From contig SVAS01000004.1 in NCBI GenBank assembly GCA_015059285.1, forward strand, positions 32,643-96,642: DNA of 64,000 nucleotides, read 5' to 3'. The position numbers and the translations under genes were made by a program. Positions 17,477 through 26,328 of the stretch are shown here, one piece after another (the stretch's first letter is position 1; each line of letters begins with the position of its first letter). A model generated the notes under the pieces. It was not told the DNA's origin. It did no database searches and was given only the letters and a program-made list of their open reading frames with translations. The DNA comes from Bacillota bacterium (GTDB lineage Bacteria > Bacillota_I > Bacilli_A > RF39 > UBA660).

Positions 17477-19405
17477 ATGAAACGTTTATTTTATTTTCTT
17501 TGTATATCTTTTTTAGCGATATTACCAATAAAAGTTGGTGCGAAAGAAGGAATACCAAATTATTATATTTTCGCGACCGTTTTAAGTAATGGAGATGTAA
17601 ATGTAAGAGAAATATTTAATATGAGTGGCGAATTTAATGGCATGGAACGCATTATTAATCATATTGGTTCTAGAGAAATTTTTGATGGAAGTATTGATTC
17701 TTTTAAAGGTTCAAGTATTTATAATGGTGATAGTATTGTTATAAATGAAATAAAAGGAATTCCTTATTCAAATTCTATTTCTTTAAATCAAATAAATAAA
17801 ATGGGAGAAGTTTTTAAGGAAGTAGACTATGCTTCTAAAGGAGATTATGGAGTATATACTAAAACAAATACTATGAGTGGCATTAATTTATTAATATACA
17901 ATCCAAATTCTTATAAAAGGGCTTTTTATATTGATTATACAATTACCAATATGGCAATTGTTCATAAGGATGTATCAGAACTAGGTTTTAATATTTTTAC
18001 TGAACTTAATGAATATGTAGAAAACTTGGAAATGTATATTTCTATTCCAAATAATGAAAAATTACTTAAAGTTTGGGCACATGGACCTTTATGGGGGGAA
18101 AGTGAAATTATTGATAATCAAACTATTAAAGTGTCTATACAAAAGTTAGAAGCTAATACTAATTTAGATGTGAGATTAGTTTTTGATAAAGAAGTTTTAA
18201 ATGAAAGTCATAAATATTCTTTTACGGAAGCTTTAGGCAAAATAGTTACTCTTGAAACAAAGCAAGCACAAATTGCAAATCAAAAAAGACAAGAACTTAT
18301 AAAAAAGCAGGAGCATAAATTAATGATAGATGAGGTGTTAAATGTATCTAAAGTGATTTGGGTATTATTATTAGGATTAATTTTTTATAAAGTTTATAAA
18401 TATCATGATAAAGAATATAAAAGTGAATTCAATGGCAAATATTTTAGAGATTTTCCAAGTGATAACCCTCCAGCATCCATAGGTTATTTGATAAATAAAA
18501 AAATAAAAGAAGATGAGTTATCCGCAAGTATTTTAATGCTTATAAATAATAAATTTTTATCTTTTGAAAAGATGAATACCAAATCAAAAGATTATGTTTT
18601 AACTTATCACAAATCAGATAATATAGGTGTAAACGATCAAAGATTATTAGAGTTTTTATTTTTAAAATCTTTTGAAGCGATAGAACCAGGTGAAAGTGTT
18701 ACTTTATCCGAGTTAAAGAAAAAAGCTACTAGCAAATATGGCAAATTTTTAGGTTTATATACATCTTGGAATTTACTTGTAACCAAAGAAGCAGAAAATA
18801 AAAATTTTTTTGAAACAAATTATAAACATAAAATTTTACCTAGTATTTATAGTGTTTTAGGAATTATAATTAGTTTTTATAGTTTTATTTATGTAAGTAG
18901 TTTTAAATCTAGTATTTTAAGCATTTTAATGCTTGTACTTGCTATTATATCTTTAATATATTTTTTAACTTTTACTAAAAGGACTAAAGAGGCAAACCAT
19001 GAATATCATAAGTGGATGGGCTTAAAAAAATTTATGGAAGACTTTGGTACTATGGATAAAAAAGATTTGCCAGACATAGTGTTATGGGAAAAATATTTAG
19101 TTTATGCCTTAGTTTTAGGATGTGCAGAAAAGTTATCTAAAGATATGAAAATTAGAGTTAAAGAGTTTGATGATTTTGCGAGTCATGAACATAATTTTGA
19201 TATATATCGTTTTAATACTTTTATTAGTTTTAATCATAGTGTTAATTCAACTATTCATAGTTCAATTAAAAGAGCAAACGAAAGAAGAATAGCTAGTTCT
19301 ACATCTTCATCAGGTAGTGGTTCTGGCGGTGGTTTTTCATCTGGCTTTTCATCAGGTGGAGGCGGAGGTTCCTTCGGTGGTGGAGGCGGTGGAGGTCGTT
19401 TCTAG
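17477..19405 (+). CDS. DUF2207 membrane protein
   Basis: The 642 residues begin with a signal peptide ending near VGAKEG. An extracytoplasmic beta domain follows (about residues 25-260), then a membrane helix near 285-305, a cytoplasmic region with repeated winged-helix-like folds, and two more helices near 455-500. The end is a long Gly/Ser tail (SGGGGGSFGGGGGGGRF), typical of DUF2207 (PF09972). The pairing with LemA is also typical. The biochemical role is not known. Confidence 0.88.
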   Translation: MKRLFYFLCISFLAILPIKVGAKEGIPNYYIFATVLSNGDVNVREIFNMSGEFNGMERIINHIGSREIFDGSIDSFKGSSIYNGDSIVINEIKGIPYSNSISLNQINKMGEVFKEVDYASKGDYGVYTKTNTMSGINLLIYNPNSYKRAFYIDYTITNMAIVHKDVSELGFNIFTELNEYVENLEMYISIPNNEKLLKVWAHGPLWGESEIIDNQTIKVSIQKLEANTNLDVRLVFDKEVLNESHKYSFTEALGKIVTLETKQAQIANQKRQELIKKQEHKLMIDEVLNVSKVIWVLLLGLIFYKVYKYHDKEYKSEFNGKYFRDFPSDNPPASIGYLINKKIKEDELSASILMLINNKFLSFEKMNTKSKDYVLTYHKSDNIGVNDQRLLEFLFLKSFEAIEPGESVTLSELKKKATSKYGKFLGLYTSWNLLVTKEAENKNFFETNYKHKILPSIYSVLGIIISFYSFIYVSSFKSSILSILMLVLAIISLIYFLTFTKRTKEANHEYHKWMGLKKFMEDFGTMDKKDLPDIVLWEKYLVYALVLGCAEKLSKDMKIRVKEFDDFASHEHNFDIYRFNTFISFNHSVNSTIHSSIKRANERRIASSTSSSGSGSGGGFSSGFSSGGGGGSFGGGGGGGRF

Positions 19406-19406
19406 T

Positions 19407-19440
19407 AAAAAAATGTTATGAATTTCATAACATTTTTCTT
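19407..19440. terminator. Bidirectional terminator
   Basis: A long palindrome built on AAAATGTTATG and CATAACATTTT separates two converging genes and has A and T runs on both sides. Confidence 0.75.
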
Positions 19441-19753
19441 ATACCATATAATAATTAGATTCATTATATTTTGGTGTGTTATTAGAACTTACCATATTTT
19501 CTAAACGAGATACTCTTCTTTCTAAATTACTAACTTGATTACTTAGTGCTGAAACTTGTGAATCAATACCACCTATGTTTTGACCCATGATATTTGTATT
19601 AGGTACAGTAGGCATCATAATATTATTAGGCATTCCCATATTCATACCCATCATTTGATTAGGCATCATCCCTTGGTTCATAATAGGCATAGTCCCTGGA
19701 TAAGTAGGGTATACAGGATAAGAATTCATATTACAATTACGATCTTTTTTCAA
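19439..19753 (-). CDS. Met/Asn/Pro-rich small protein, possibly spore coat
   Basis: The 104 residues have a low-complexity N-terminal half full of Met, Pro, Asn and Gly (MMPNQMMGMNMGMPNN). A short coiled coil follows (SALSNQVSNLERRVSRLENM). No signal peptide or membrane helix is seen. Such composition is common in spore coat proteins, and a sigma-K-like promoter lies upstream, but I do not recognise a named family. The RBS is AAGGAGAG. The role is inference. Confidence 0.65.
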   Translation of the reverse strand: MKKDRNCNMNSYPVYPTYPGTMPIMNQGMMPNQMMGMNMGMPNNIMMPTVPNTNIMGQNIGGIDSQVSALSNQVSNLERRVSRLENMVSSNNTPKYNESNYYMV

Positions 19754-19781
19754 AAAAACACTCTCCTTTATTGTTCTAATT

Positions 19782-19809
19782 AATTATATGCTTTTGTTTA
19801 TTTTTGGTG
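19782..19809 (-). promoter_or_regulatory. Possible sigma-K promoter
   Basis: On the minus strand CACC, 15 bases, CATATAATT fits the late mother-cell pattern mACm-N-CATAnnnTA with one mismatch. Confidence 0.35.
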
Positions 19810-19816
19810 CTTACTG

Positions 19817-19825
19817 TGATATAAT
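19817..19825 (+). promoter_or_regulatory. Extended -10 promoter of trmB
   Basis: TGATATAAT, 16 bases before the trmB start and preceded by AAGGTG only after the promoter, fits the local extended -10 pattern. Confidence 0.55.
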
Positions 19826-19841
19826 TTAAAAAGGTGATAAA

Positions 19842-20474
19842 ATGAGACTTAAAAATGTTAGAGGCGCTAAAGAAATAATTAATGCTTCACAGTATATAGT
19901 AGAAGATCCTTTTGTTTATTTAGGTAAATATCAACAATTATTTAATAACAATAATCCTATAGAAATAGAAATAGGTATGGGTAAGGGAGATTTTATAATA
20001 GGTAAAGCTTTAAAAAATCCTAATATTAATTATATTGGTATAGAAAAGTTTGATAGTGTTATTGTGAGAGCTATTCAAAAATTAGAAAGCCTAGATTTAA
20101 AAAATTTAAAATTAATTAGAATGGATGCTTTAGATATTGATAAAGTTTTTAATAAAGAAATAGATACCCTTTATCTTAACTTTTCTGATCCTTGGCCTAA
20201 AAATAGACATGAAATGCGTAGATTAACAAGTAAAATATTTTTAAAAAAATATGAAAATTTATTTAAAGATAAACCTTGTATTATTCAGAAAACTGATAAT
20301 AGAAAACTGTTTGAATTTTCTATTATCAGTTATGTAGAAAATGGATATAAAATAGATGAAATATCTTTAGATTTATATAAAGATGATACTAAAGATAATA
20401 TAGCTACTGAATATGAAAAAAGATTTGTTTCTTTAGGACAAACCATTTTTATGGTAAAAGTGAGTAGACACTAG
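19842..20474 (+). CDS. trmB: tRNA (guanine-N7-)-methyltransferase
   Basis: TrmB methylates G46 in the variable loop of tRNA using S-adenosylmethionine. The 210 residues contain the cofactor motif IEIGMGKGDF, then IGIEKFDSV and the family signature NFSDPWPKNRH with RRLTS. The length is usual for the family. It is transcribed alone. Confidence 0.95.
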   Translation: MRLKNVRGAKEIINASQYIVEDPFVYLGKYQQLFNNNNPIEIEIGMGKGDFIIGKALKNPNINYIGIEKFDSVIVRAIQKLESLDLKNLKLIRMDALDIDKVFNKEIDTLYLNFSDPWPKNRHEMRRLTSKIFLKKYENLFKDKPCIIQKTDNRKLFEFSIISYVENGYKIDEISLDLYKDDTKDNIATEYEKRFVSLGQTIFMVKVSRH

Positions 20475-20546
20475 CTTTACGTATAAAATTATAAAAAATT
20501 ATTCAAAAAACTTAAAGTTTGGTATAATATGGTTAGAAGGTGTTAT

Positions 20547-21155
20547 ATGAAGAAAATAGTTATAACTTTAATGCTTGTTTTCTTAGTAACTGGATGTACT
20601 GTTGTTAGGATAGATACCGATAGTATAGATAATACCATCAATGTTATATTATCAAAGAATAATGATTTATATAATACTGTTGGTAAAGGTTATAAATATT
20701 ATAAACCTCGTGGAGTTACTTATATTGATACTAATGAATATAATGAAAAGTTATATTCAAATGGAAATTATTATTATTTATATGTAGATATTAATAGCTA
20801 TTATTATAAAAAAGAATTTACTTATGAAGAAAATAATAATGCATATTATTCTAGGAAGATAGATATTAATAATAAATTAGGGTATTTAGAGATAAATAAG
20901 TATAAAGACAAATATTTAATTGAATTTATGTATAATTATGCGAAAATTGAAGCATTAGTAGATGAGAAAGATATAAATGATGTTGTTTTGAATTCTTCTT
21001 ATATATTATCTACAATTAAGTTTAATAGTAAAGTTATTAAAATAATGCTTAATGATAATTATTTTATTAACAAAGAAGAAAGATATGATGTATTTACACC
21101 TAAAGAAGAGACAATGGAATTATATGATTATGATGAAAGTAATGAAGGTGATTAG
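20547..21155 (+). CDS. Putative lipoprotein, unknown function
   Basis: The start MKKIVITLMLVFLVTGC shows a lipoprotein signal with lipobox VTGC. The remaining 180 residues are rich in Tyr, Asn and Lys with no family I can name. I chose the ATG at 20547, which has AGAAGGTG 5 bases upstream, over a start 18 bases earlier. An extended -10 (TGGTATAAT, 20520-20528) lies just before. It heads a run of four tightly packed genes. Confidence 0.75.
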   Translation: MKKIVITLMLVFLVTGCTVVRIDTDSIDNTINVILSKNNDLYNTVGKGYKYYKPRGVTYIDTNEYNEKLYSNGNYYYLYVDINSYYYKKEFTYEENNNAYYSRKIDINNKLGYLEINKYKDKYLIEFMYNYAKIEALVDEKDINDVVLNSSYILSTIKFNSKVIKIMLNDNYFINKEERYDVFTPKEETMELYDYDESNEGD

Positions 21156-21929
21156 ATGGGATTTTTAGATAAAGTAAAAAATATGTTTATTGAAGAGATT
21201 GAAGAAGATGAACCAATTAAAAAAGAAGTTATTCAAGTAGAAATACCTTCACCAAAAGTAGAAGAACCTATTAAGGAAGAAGAGCCCGCTTTAAAAAGAG
21301 AAGAAAAATTTGTTTTTCCTGTTTATTTTGATGATAAAGATTTTGAAAAAATAGAACAAGAAGAACGTAAACCAGAAATTAAACCGGTAGAAAAACCTAT
21401 AAAAAGAGAAGCTTATGGGATTAAAAAAGAGGAAAAGGTTGAAAAGAAAGTGTTTAAACCAACTCCTATTATTTCTCCTGTTTATGGTGTTTTGGATAAA
21501 AACTATAAAAAAGATGAAATAACTCATAAGAAGAAAACTTCTACAATAAGTTATAGAACGAATGAAGCTGTTGATATTGATGATGTTCGTAAAAAAGCAT
21601 ATGGTACTTTAGAAGATGAATTAGAAAATAATTTATTTGAAAAAACTTCTATTTTATTTAATAACGAAGTTGATAATCAAGAAGTAGATAGCAATAACTT
21701 AATTGATGTATTTGAAGAACCAAGACATGAACAAAAAGAAGGAGCTTTAGAAGTAGTAAACGATGAAGTTGAATTAGATGATTTTGAAGAAACTGATAAT
21801 TTAATAGAAGATGAATTAAATAGAAATTATGATGAAGAAGAAGTTACTAATAGTTATGTTGAAGAGTTAAATGATAGTGATTTATTTAATTTGATTGATT
21901 CTATGTATGAAAAGAAGGATGATGAATAA
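21156..21929 (+). CDS. Acidic, low-complexity protein of unknown function
   Basis: The 257 residues are dominated by Glu, Lys and Asp and are probably mostly disordered. One ordered-looking motif stands out near residue 107: PTPIISPVYGVLDKNYKK. The protein begins MGFLDKVKNMF, an amphipathic helix that could touch the membrane. The gene starts directly after the stop of the lipoprotein gene and overlaps the next gene by 1 base. I do not recognise it. A scaffold role at the envelope is only a guess. Confidence 0.65.
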   Translation: MGFLDKVKNMFIEEIEEDEPIKKEVIQVEIPSPKVEEPIKEEEPALKREEKFVFPVYFDDKDFEKIEQEERKPEIKPVEKPIKREAYGIKKEEKVEKKVFKPTPIISPVYGVLDKNYKKDEITHKKKTSTISYRTNEAVDIDDVRKKAYGTLEDELENNLFEKTSILFNNEVDNQEVDSNNLIDVFEEPRHEQKEGALEVVNDEVELDDFEETDNLIEDELNRNYDEEEVTNSYVEELNDSDLFNLIDSMYEKKDDE

Positions 21930-22222
21930 TGATATATTTAAATGATTTATTTCCTGTAATATTATATATTTTATTGATTATACTAGTAGTAGTACTTATT
22001 ATATTTTTTATTAAAATGATTTCTACATTAAAAAAAGTAGATCAAGTTGTGGAAGATGTTAATCAAAAAGTAAATAAATTAAACGGACTTTTTAATATGG
22101 TTGATATGGCTGCTGATACTTTATCTATTATGAGTGATCGCATTGTTTCAATCATTTCAAATGGTGTTAGTAAACTATTTACTAAAAAAAGCAAAAAAAG
22201 AGAGGAAGATGAAGATGAGTAA
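21929..22222 (+). CDS. Small DUF948-like membrane protein
   Basis: The 97 residues have one N-terminal membrane helix (about 8-30), then an amphipathic coiled coil (KVDQVVEDVNQKVNKLNGLF) and a charged tail. This layout resembles DUF948 proteins, which often travel with YtxH genes as here. Its ATG shares a base with the preceding stop codon. Confidence 0.65.
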   Translation: MIYLNDLFPVILYILLIILVVVLIIFFIKMISTLKKVDQVVEDVNQKVNKLNGLFNMVDMAADTLSIMSDRIVSIISNGVSKLFTKKSKKREEDEDE

Positions 22223-22628
22223 GAAAAAAGGTGGCTTAGGTAAGTTTTTGTTAGGCGCTGGAATTGGTGCTGGATTAGGTATTTTATTTGCACCTAGAGC
22301 AGGTAGTGAAACAAGAAAAGAATTAAAAGTAAAATTAGATGATATGTTAAAAAAAGTAAAAGAAATAGATGTAGATGAAGTAAAAGAAGAGTTTGAAGCT
22401 AAATTATATGAAATTAAAAATGAATTAGCAGAACTAGATAAAGAAAAAGTTTTAAAAATTGCTAAGAAAAAAGCTAAAGAAATAAAAGAAAAAACAGAAA
22501 AGCTAGTTGAATATGCTATAGAAAAAGGAACACCTATTTTAGAAGATGCTGCTGATGCTATTCGTGAAAAAGCAGTAGAAGTTACAAAAGAAGTTTTAAA
22601 TAAATTAGAAAAAACAGAAGAAAAATAA
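22215..22628 (+). CDS. YtxH domain protein
   Basis: The 137-residue protein starts MSKKKGGLGKFL with a glycine-rich membrane segment (LGAGIGAGLGILFAPRAG), the YtxH signature, followed by a long Lys/Glu helix. I chose the ATG at 22215 because AGAGGAAG lies just upstream; it overlaps the previous gene by 8 bases. YtxH proteins are stress-linked in Bacillus, but the molecular role is unknown. Confidence 0.8.
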   Translation: MSKKKGGLGKFLLGAGIGAGLGILFAPRAGSETRKELKVKLDDMLKKVKEIDVDEVKEEFEAKLYEIKNELAELDKEKVLKIAKKKAKEIKEKTEKLVEYAIEKGTPILEDAADAIREKAVEVTKEVLNKLEKTEEK

Positions 22629-22652
22629 AAAATACTTTTTAGTATTTTTTTT
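22626..22652 (+). terminator. Terminator
   Basis: AAAAATACT and AGTATTTTT form the stem and a long T run follows the YtxH gene. Confidence 0.8.
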
Positions 22653-22706
22653 GTGTTTGATAATTTATAACATTTATAGTATAATTATAGTGACTGAGGT
22701 GGAGAT

Positions 22707-23162
22707 ATGGATTTTATGAAAAGACATAAAATTAAATTAGTCTTATTAGGAGTATTTATATTAGTTTTTATTGCTTCGTTAATTGCCCTTGTTAGCATGT
22801 TATATCCAGATTCTAAAAAAGATGTATATGGAAATCGTTTAGAAGGTATTAAGGATGTAAAAATATCTAATCAAGTTATAACAGAAATAAAGGATAAAAT
22901 TTTATCTTCTGATTTTGTTGATGATACTGATTATGTATTAAAGGGTAAATTAATAACTTTTAAAATAGAAGTGAAAGCTGATACCAAAGTAACTAGTGCT
23001 AAAAAATTAGTTAGTAATATAACAGAATGTCTAAGTGAAAAAATACAAGCTTTTTATGATATTCAAGTTATAATTATTGAAGATAAAGAAGAAAGTACAA
23101 ATTATCCTGTGTTTGCATATAAACATAAAACAAGCAAAAATTTTGTTTGGACAAATAATTAG
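22707..23162 (+). CDS. Membrane-anchored protein of unknown function
   Basis: The protein has 151 residues with one N-terminal membrane helix (residues 10-32). A small outside domain of about 115 residues carries alternating strands and helices (LITFKIEVKADTKV, then DIQVIIIEDKEE). Not recognised. GAGGTGG precedes the ATG. The sensor-like gene follows after 18 bases, so the two may work together. Confidence 0.65.
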   Translation: MDFMKRHKIKLVLLGVFILVFIASLIALVSMLYPDSKKDVYGNRLEGIKDVKISNQVITEIKDKILSSDFVDDTDYVLKGKLITFKIEVKADTKVTSAKKLVSNITECLSEKIQAFYDIQVIIIEDKEESTNYPVFAYKHKTSKNFVWTNN

Positions 23163-23180
23163 TAAGGTGGTACAAAAAAT

Positions 23181-25214
23181 ATGAAAAATAAAAAATGGTT
23201 AATAACGATTATTGTTGCCATAGTAGTAGTTTTATCGGGAATATTAGTTTTAGTTTTAAAAAATCAAGATAATGAAACAACTTTAACAATTTTAGAAAAA
23301 AGATGGATTGAAAATAATAAAAATACTGTTATAGATTTTGGCATTTTAAATGATGTTTCTATTCTAAATTATGAAGGTGAAGGAGTTTTCTTTGATTTTT
23401 TACAATCTTTAGAACAAACTACTGAGTTAGAATTTAATAAAGTTTCTTATAGTTATGGTGATGAAATAGAAAACGATTATGCCTTTAAAGTAACTAAAGA
23501 AATTGGTAAAAAAGATATATTAGTATATAGTGATAATTATGTAGTTTTAAGTAAAAATAATTTAAAATATAATAAATTATCTGATATTAATAATCTAACT
23601 TTAGGGGTTTTAGAAACTAATATTGAAGAAGTAAATAATTACATTAATAATAGTGAATTATTATTTAAATCTTTTGAAACAATTGATAGTTTAATTGAAG
23701 AAATAGATAAAGAAGAATCTAGTATAGATGCTATTGTTTTACCTAAGTTAGTTTTCTTAAATAAAGAGTTAGAAAATAAACTATATATAAATTATAATAT
23801 TATTGAAATGCAAGATAATTATGTTATATCTTTAGGTTCAATAGATAAATTAAATGACATTATAACTAAATATTATAATAAATGGAAAAAAGAAGAGTAT
23901 GACACTTCATATTCAAAATATTTTACTAGTACTTACTTTGCTACAAATGAAGTGGATGAACAATCTAAAGCTAAGTTTAGAAGTAAAAGATATGTTTATG
24001 GATTTGTTAGTAATCCACCATTTGATAAACCAATTGACAATAAGTTATTAGGTACAAATAGTAGTATTATTTCGTCATTTTCACAACTTTCTAATGTAGA
24101 AATTATATATAAAGAATATAGTTCATTTAGTAAAATGTTAGAAGATTTTAATGCTAATAAAATAGATTTTTATTTTGATATGTATCAACCTAGCGAATAT
24201 AAAATGGATGTATATAAAACAGTATCTGCTTATGATGAACAAATAGTAGTTATTACGGGTATTAGTAATAATAATATTATTAATTCTACAAGTTCATTAA
24301 AAGGAAAAAAAGTATCTACTCTAAATTATACAAAAACATTTGAATTTTTAAAGAAAATCGGCGCTAATGTTCAAGGATTTAATACAATTGATGAGCTTAT
24401 TAAAGGTAGTCGCGAAGAAACTTTAATTGCTATAGATCAACTTACATATAATTATTATTCTAAAGATGAATTAAAAAATCATAAAGTAGATTATCAATTT
24501 TCGTTAGATACAGAATATAATTATGTAATTAGAGATATTAAAGAAAATGAAATACTTATGAATTTTTTGGATTTTTATTTAGCTTTTACTAATGAAAAAA
24601 CTTTAATTAATACTGGTTATTATAATACAGTTAGAAGAAATGTAAATTTAGATTTACTTAAAAATACTTTAATTTTAATTGGTACAATAACTATAATTGG
24701 TATTGGTTATGCATTTATTAAAAAGAATAAAGATAAAAAATCTAATACAATGAAAAAAGAAGATAAATTACGTTATGTAGATATGCTTACATCTTTAAAA
24801 AATCGAAATTATTTAAATGATAATATTGAAATATGGGATGAAAGTGAAATTTATCCACAAACTATTATTATAGTAGATTTAAATAATATTGCTTATATTA
24901 ATGATAATTATGGACATCAAGAAGGAGATAATATCATTAAAGAAGCAGCTAATATACTTATTACAGATCAAATGGAAAACAGTGATATTATTAGAACAAA
25001 TGGTAATGAATTCTTAATTTACTTAGTAGAATATGATGAAAAGCAAATTGTTTCATATATTCGTAAATTAAATAAAGATTTTAAAGAATTATCTTATGGC
25101 TTTGGTGCTGCTATTGGTTATAGTATGATTACAGATGCTATTAAAACTATAGATGATGCTATTAATGAAGCAACACTTGATATGAGAAATAATAAAGAGG
25201 AACTAAATAATTAA
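23181..25214 (+). CDS. Solute-binding sensor with degenerate GGDEF domain
   Basis: The 677-residue protein has an N-terminal anchor, two periplasmic-binding-protein-like lobes of the family 3 kind (about residues 40-250 and 260-480), a membrane helix near 497-515 and a C-terminal GGDEF-type domain. In that domain the opening DMLTSLKNRNYL and the ND-YGHQEGD region are good, but the active loop reads RTNGNEF instead of GGDEF. Cyclic di-GMP synthesis is therefore doubtful. It may bind a nucleotide or act as a receptor. The RBS is AAGGTGG. Confidence 0.8.
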   Translation: MKNKKWLITIIVAIVVVLSGILVLVLKNQDNETTLTILEKRWIENNKNTVIDFGILNDVSILNYEGEGVFFDFLQSLEQTTELEFNKVSYSYGDEIENDYAFKVTKEIGKKDILVYSDNYVVLSKNNLKYNKLSDINNLTLGVLETNIEEVNNYINNSELLFKSFETIDSLIEEIDKEESSIDAIVLPKLVFLNKELENKLYINYNIIEMQDNYVISLGSIDKLNDIITKYYNKWKKEEYDTSYSKYFTSTYFATNEVDEQSKAKFRSKRYVYGFVSNPPFDKPIDNKLLGTNSSIISSFSQLSNVEIIYKEYSSFSKMLEDFNANKIDFYFDMYQPSEYKMDVYKTVSAYDEQIVVITGISNNNIINSTSSLKGKKVSTLNYTKTFEFLKKIGANVQGFNTIDELIKGSREETLIAIDQLTYNYYSKDELKNHKVDYQFSLDTEYNYVIRDIKENEILMNFLDFYLAFTNEKTLINTGYYNTVRRNVNLDLLKNTLILIGTITIIGIGYAFIKKNKDKKSNTMKKEDKLRYVDMLTSLKNRNYLNDNIEIWDESEIYPQTIIIVDLNNIAYINDNYGHQEGDNIIKEAANILITDQMENSDIIRTNGNEFLIYLVEYDEKQIVSYIRKLNKDFKELSYGFGAAIGYSMITDAIKTIDDAINEATLDMRNNKEELNN

Positions 25215-25235
25215 GCAAGTTTAACTTGCTTTTTT
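25213..25235 (+). terminator. Terminator directly before yihY
   Basis: AAGCAAG and CTTGCTT form the stem, with T residues. The AGGAGG of the next gene follows without a gap. Confidence 0.75.
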
Positions 25236-25245
25236 AGGAGGTAAT

Positions 25246-26073
25246 ATGAAAAGATTAAAAAGATATATAAAAAGACTTATTAATATACTAAAAAGACCAG
25301 AAGTTAGAATTCTTCCAGGACAGATTGCTTACTTTGTTGTATTATCCGCAGTTCCTTTAATTGCTTTAATTGGATGTTTATGTTCTTTATTTTCTGTTTC
25401 ATTAAATGGTGTTTTAAATATTTTTGTTGAAAATATTCCAGAAGCTGTAATAAATATATTAAAACCAGCATTTACAAATCCTGGATTTACAGCTGGATTT
25501 TCTATTATTGTTGGTTTTATAGTAGCATCAAATGGAACTCATTCAATTATAGTAGCTACTAATTTATTATTTAAAATTGAAACAAAAGATTATATTAAAA
25601 GAAGAATAAAAGCCTTTTTTATGTTAATAGTATTAGTACTACTTTTCTTTTTTATAGTTGTAGTACTCGGGTTTGGTAATGTTATTTTAAAAATGATATT
25701 ATCATTAAAAGTATTAGCAAATGTTTCTGAATATATATATACTATATTTATACTATTAAAATGGCCTATAGCTATAGTTTTAATTTTCTTTATGGTAACG
25801 TTACTTTATACAATGGCACTTGATAAACGTATTCCAAGTAGATATATGAATAAAGGTGCTGTTTTTACAACTTGTTGTTGGTTATTAGTTACAGCAGTAT
25901 ATTCTTATTATGCTAGTAATTTTGCAAATTATAGCTTATTTTATGGTAATTTAGCAAACTTAGTAGTTCTTATGATTTGGGTTTATATCCTAGCTTATAT
26001 TTTTGTAATTGGTATAGCTATTAATAGTGATAATTATAATGTGGAAAAAAATGTTATTAATAAAAAGGATTAA
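25246..26073 (+). CDS. YihY/BrkB family membrane protein
   Basis: The 275 residues include about six membrane helices and the family opening RPEVRILPGQIAYFVVLSAVPL. Members were once called ribonuclease BN, but that activity belongs to another protein, so the function remains unknown. The RBS AGGAGG lies right after a terminator hairpin, so some promoter read-through must supply transcripts. Confidence 0.88.
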   Translation: MKRLKRYIKRLINILKRPEVRILPGQIAYFVVLSAVPLIALIGCLCSLFSVSLNGVLNIFVENIPEAVINILKPAFTNPGFTAGFSIIVGFIVASNGTHSIIVATNLLFKIETKDYIKRRIKAFFMLIVLVLLFFFIVVVLGFGNVILKMILSLKVLANVSEYIYTIFILLKWPIAIVLIFFMVTLLYTMALDKRIPSRYMNKGAVFTTCCWLLVTAVYSYYASNFANYSLFYGNLANLVVLMIWVYILAYIFVIGIAINSDNYNVEKNVINKKD

Positions 26074-26084
26074 ATAAGTAAATA

Positions 26085-26251
26085 TTATTAGTGAATACAT
26101 ATCAATTACCAGTATGTATTTATTTACAGACTACACTAGTACCGATGTAGTTTTACTGTGAACTAATAAGTATTAATTCTTATATGGTAATATATCTCCT
26201 TTTTAATAACAGCTATTAATAAATAGTAAAACGGTTTATAGCCGTTTTTTT
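26085..26251 (+). ncRNA. Candidate structured RNA with three-way junction
   Basis: An outer stem (TTATTAGT 26085-26092 with ACTAATAA 26162-26169) encloses two hairpins: AATACATA with TATGTATT (26094-26120), and ACAG/ACTACA with TGTAGT/CTGT (26126-26159). A single-stranded ATCTCCTTTTT, complementary to Shine-Dalgarno sequences, follows near 26194-26204. A terminator lies at 26228-26251. No clear promoter is seen; it could be the 3' UTR of the yihY gene. No known RNA class was recognised. Confidence 0.35.
26228..26251 (+). terminator. Terminator before the second pilin-like gene
   Basis: AAAACGG and CCGTTTT form the stem and seven or more T residues follow. Confidence 0.75.
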
Positions 26252-26258
26252 GTTTAAA

Positions 26259-26301
26259 TTTATGTTATAGTCCTGTTCTGAAAGCTAAAAAAATATATAA
26301 T
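26259..26301 (+). promoter_or_regulatory. Shared pilin-gene promoter motif (copy 2)
   Basis: TTTATGTTATA is followed at 37-base spacing by TATAATAAA. The leader is only about 20 bases and matches the third pilin-like gene almost exactly. Confidence 0.6.
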
Positions 26302-26328
26302 AAAGCTTGTTAGAATAGGAGTGAGTTT

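Noticed and set aside
26190..26215. Minus-strand ribosome site AAAAAGGAG in the gap before the second pilin-like gene
   Set aside because: No usable start codon or frame of any length follows it. It reads better as an anti-Shine-Dalgarno stretch on the plus strand.
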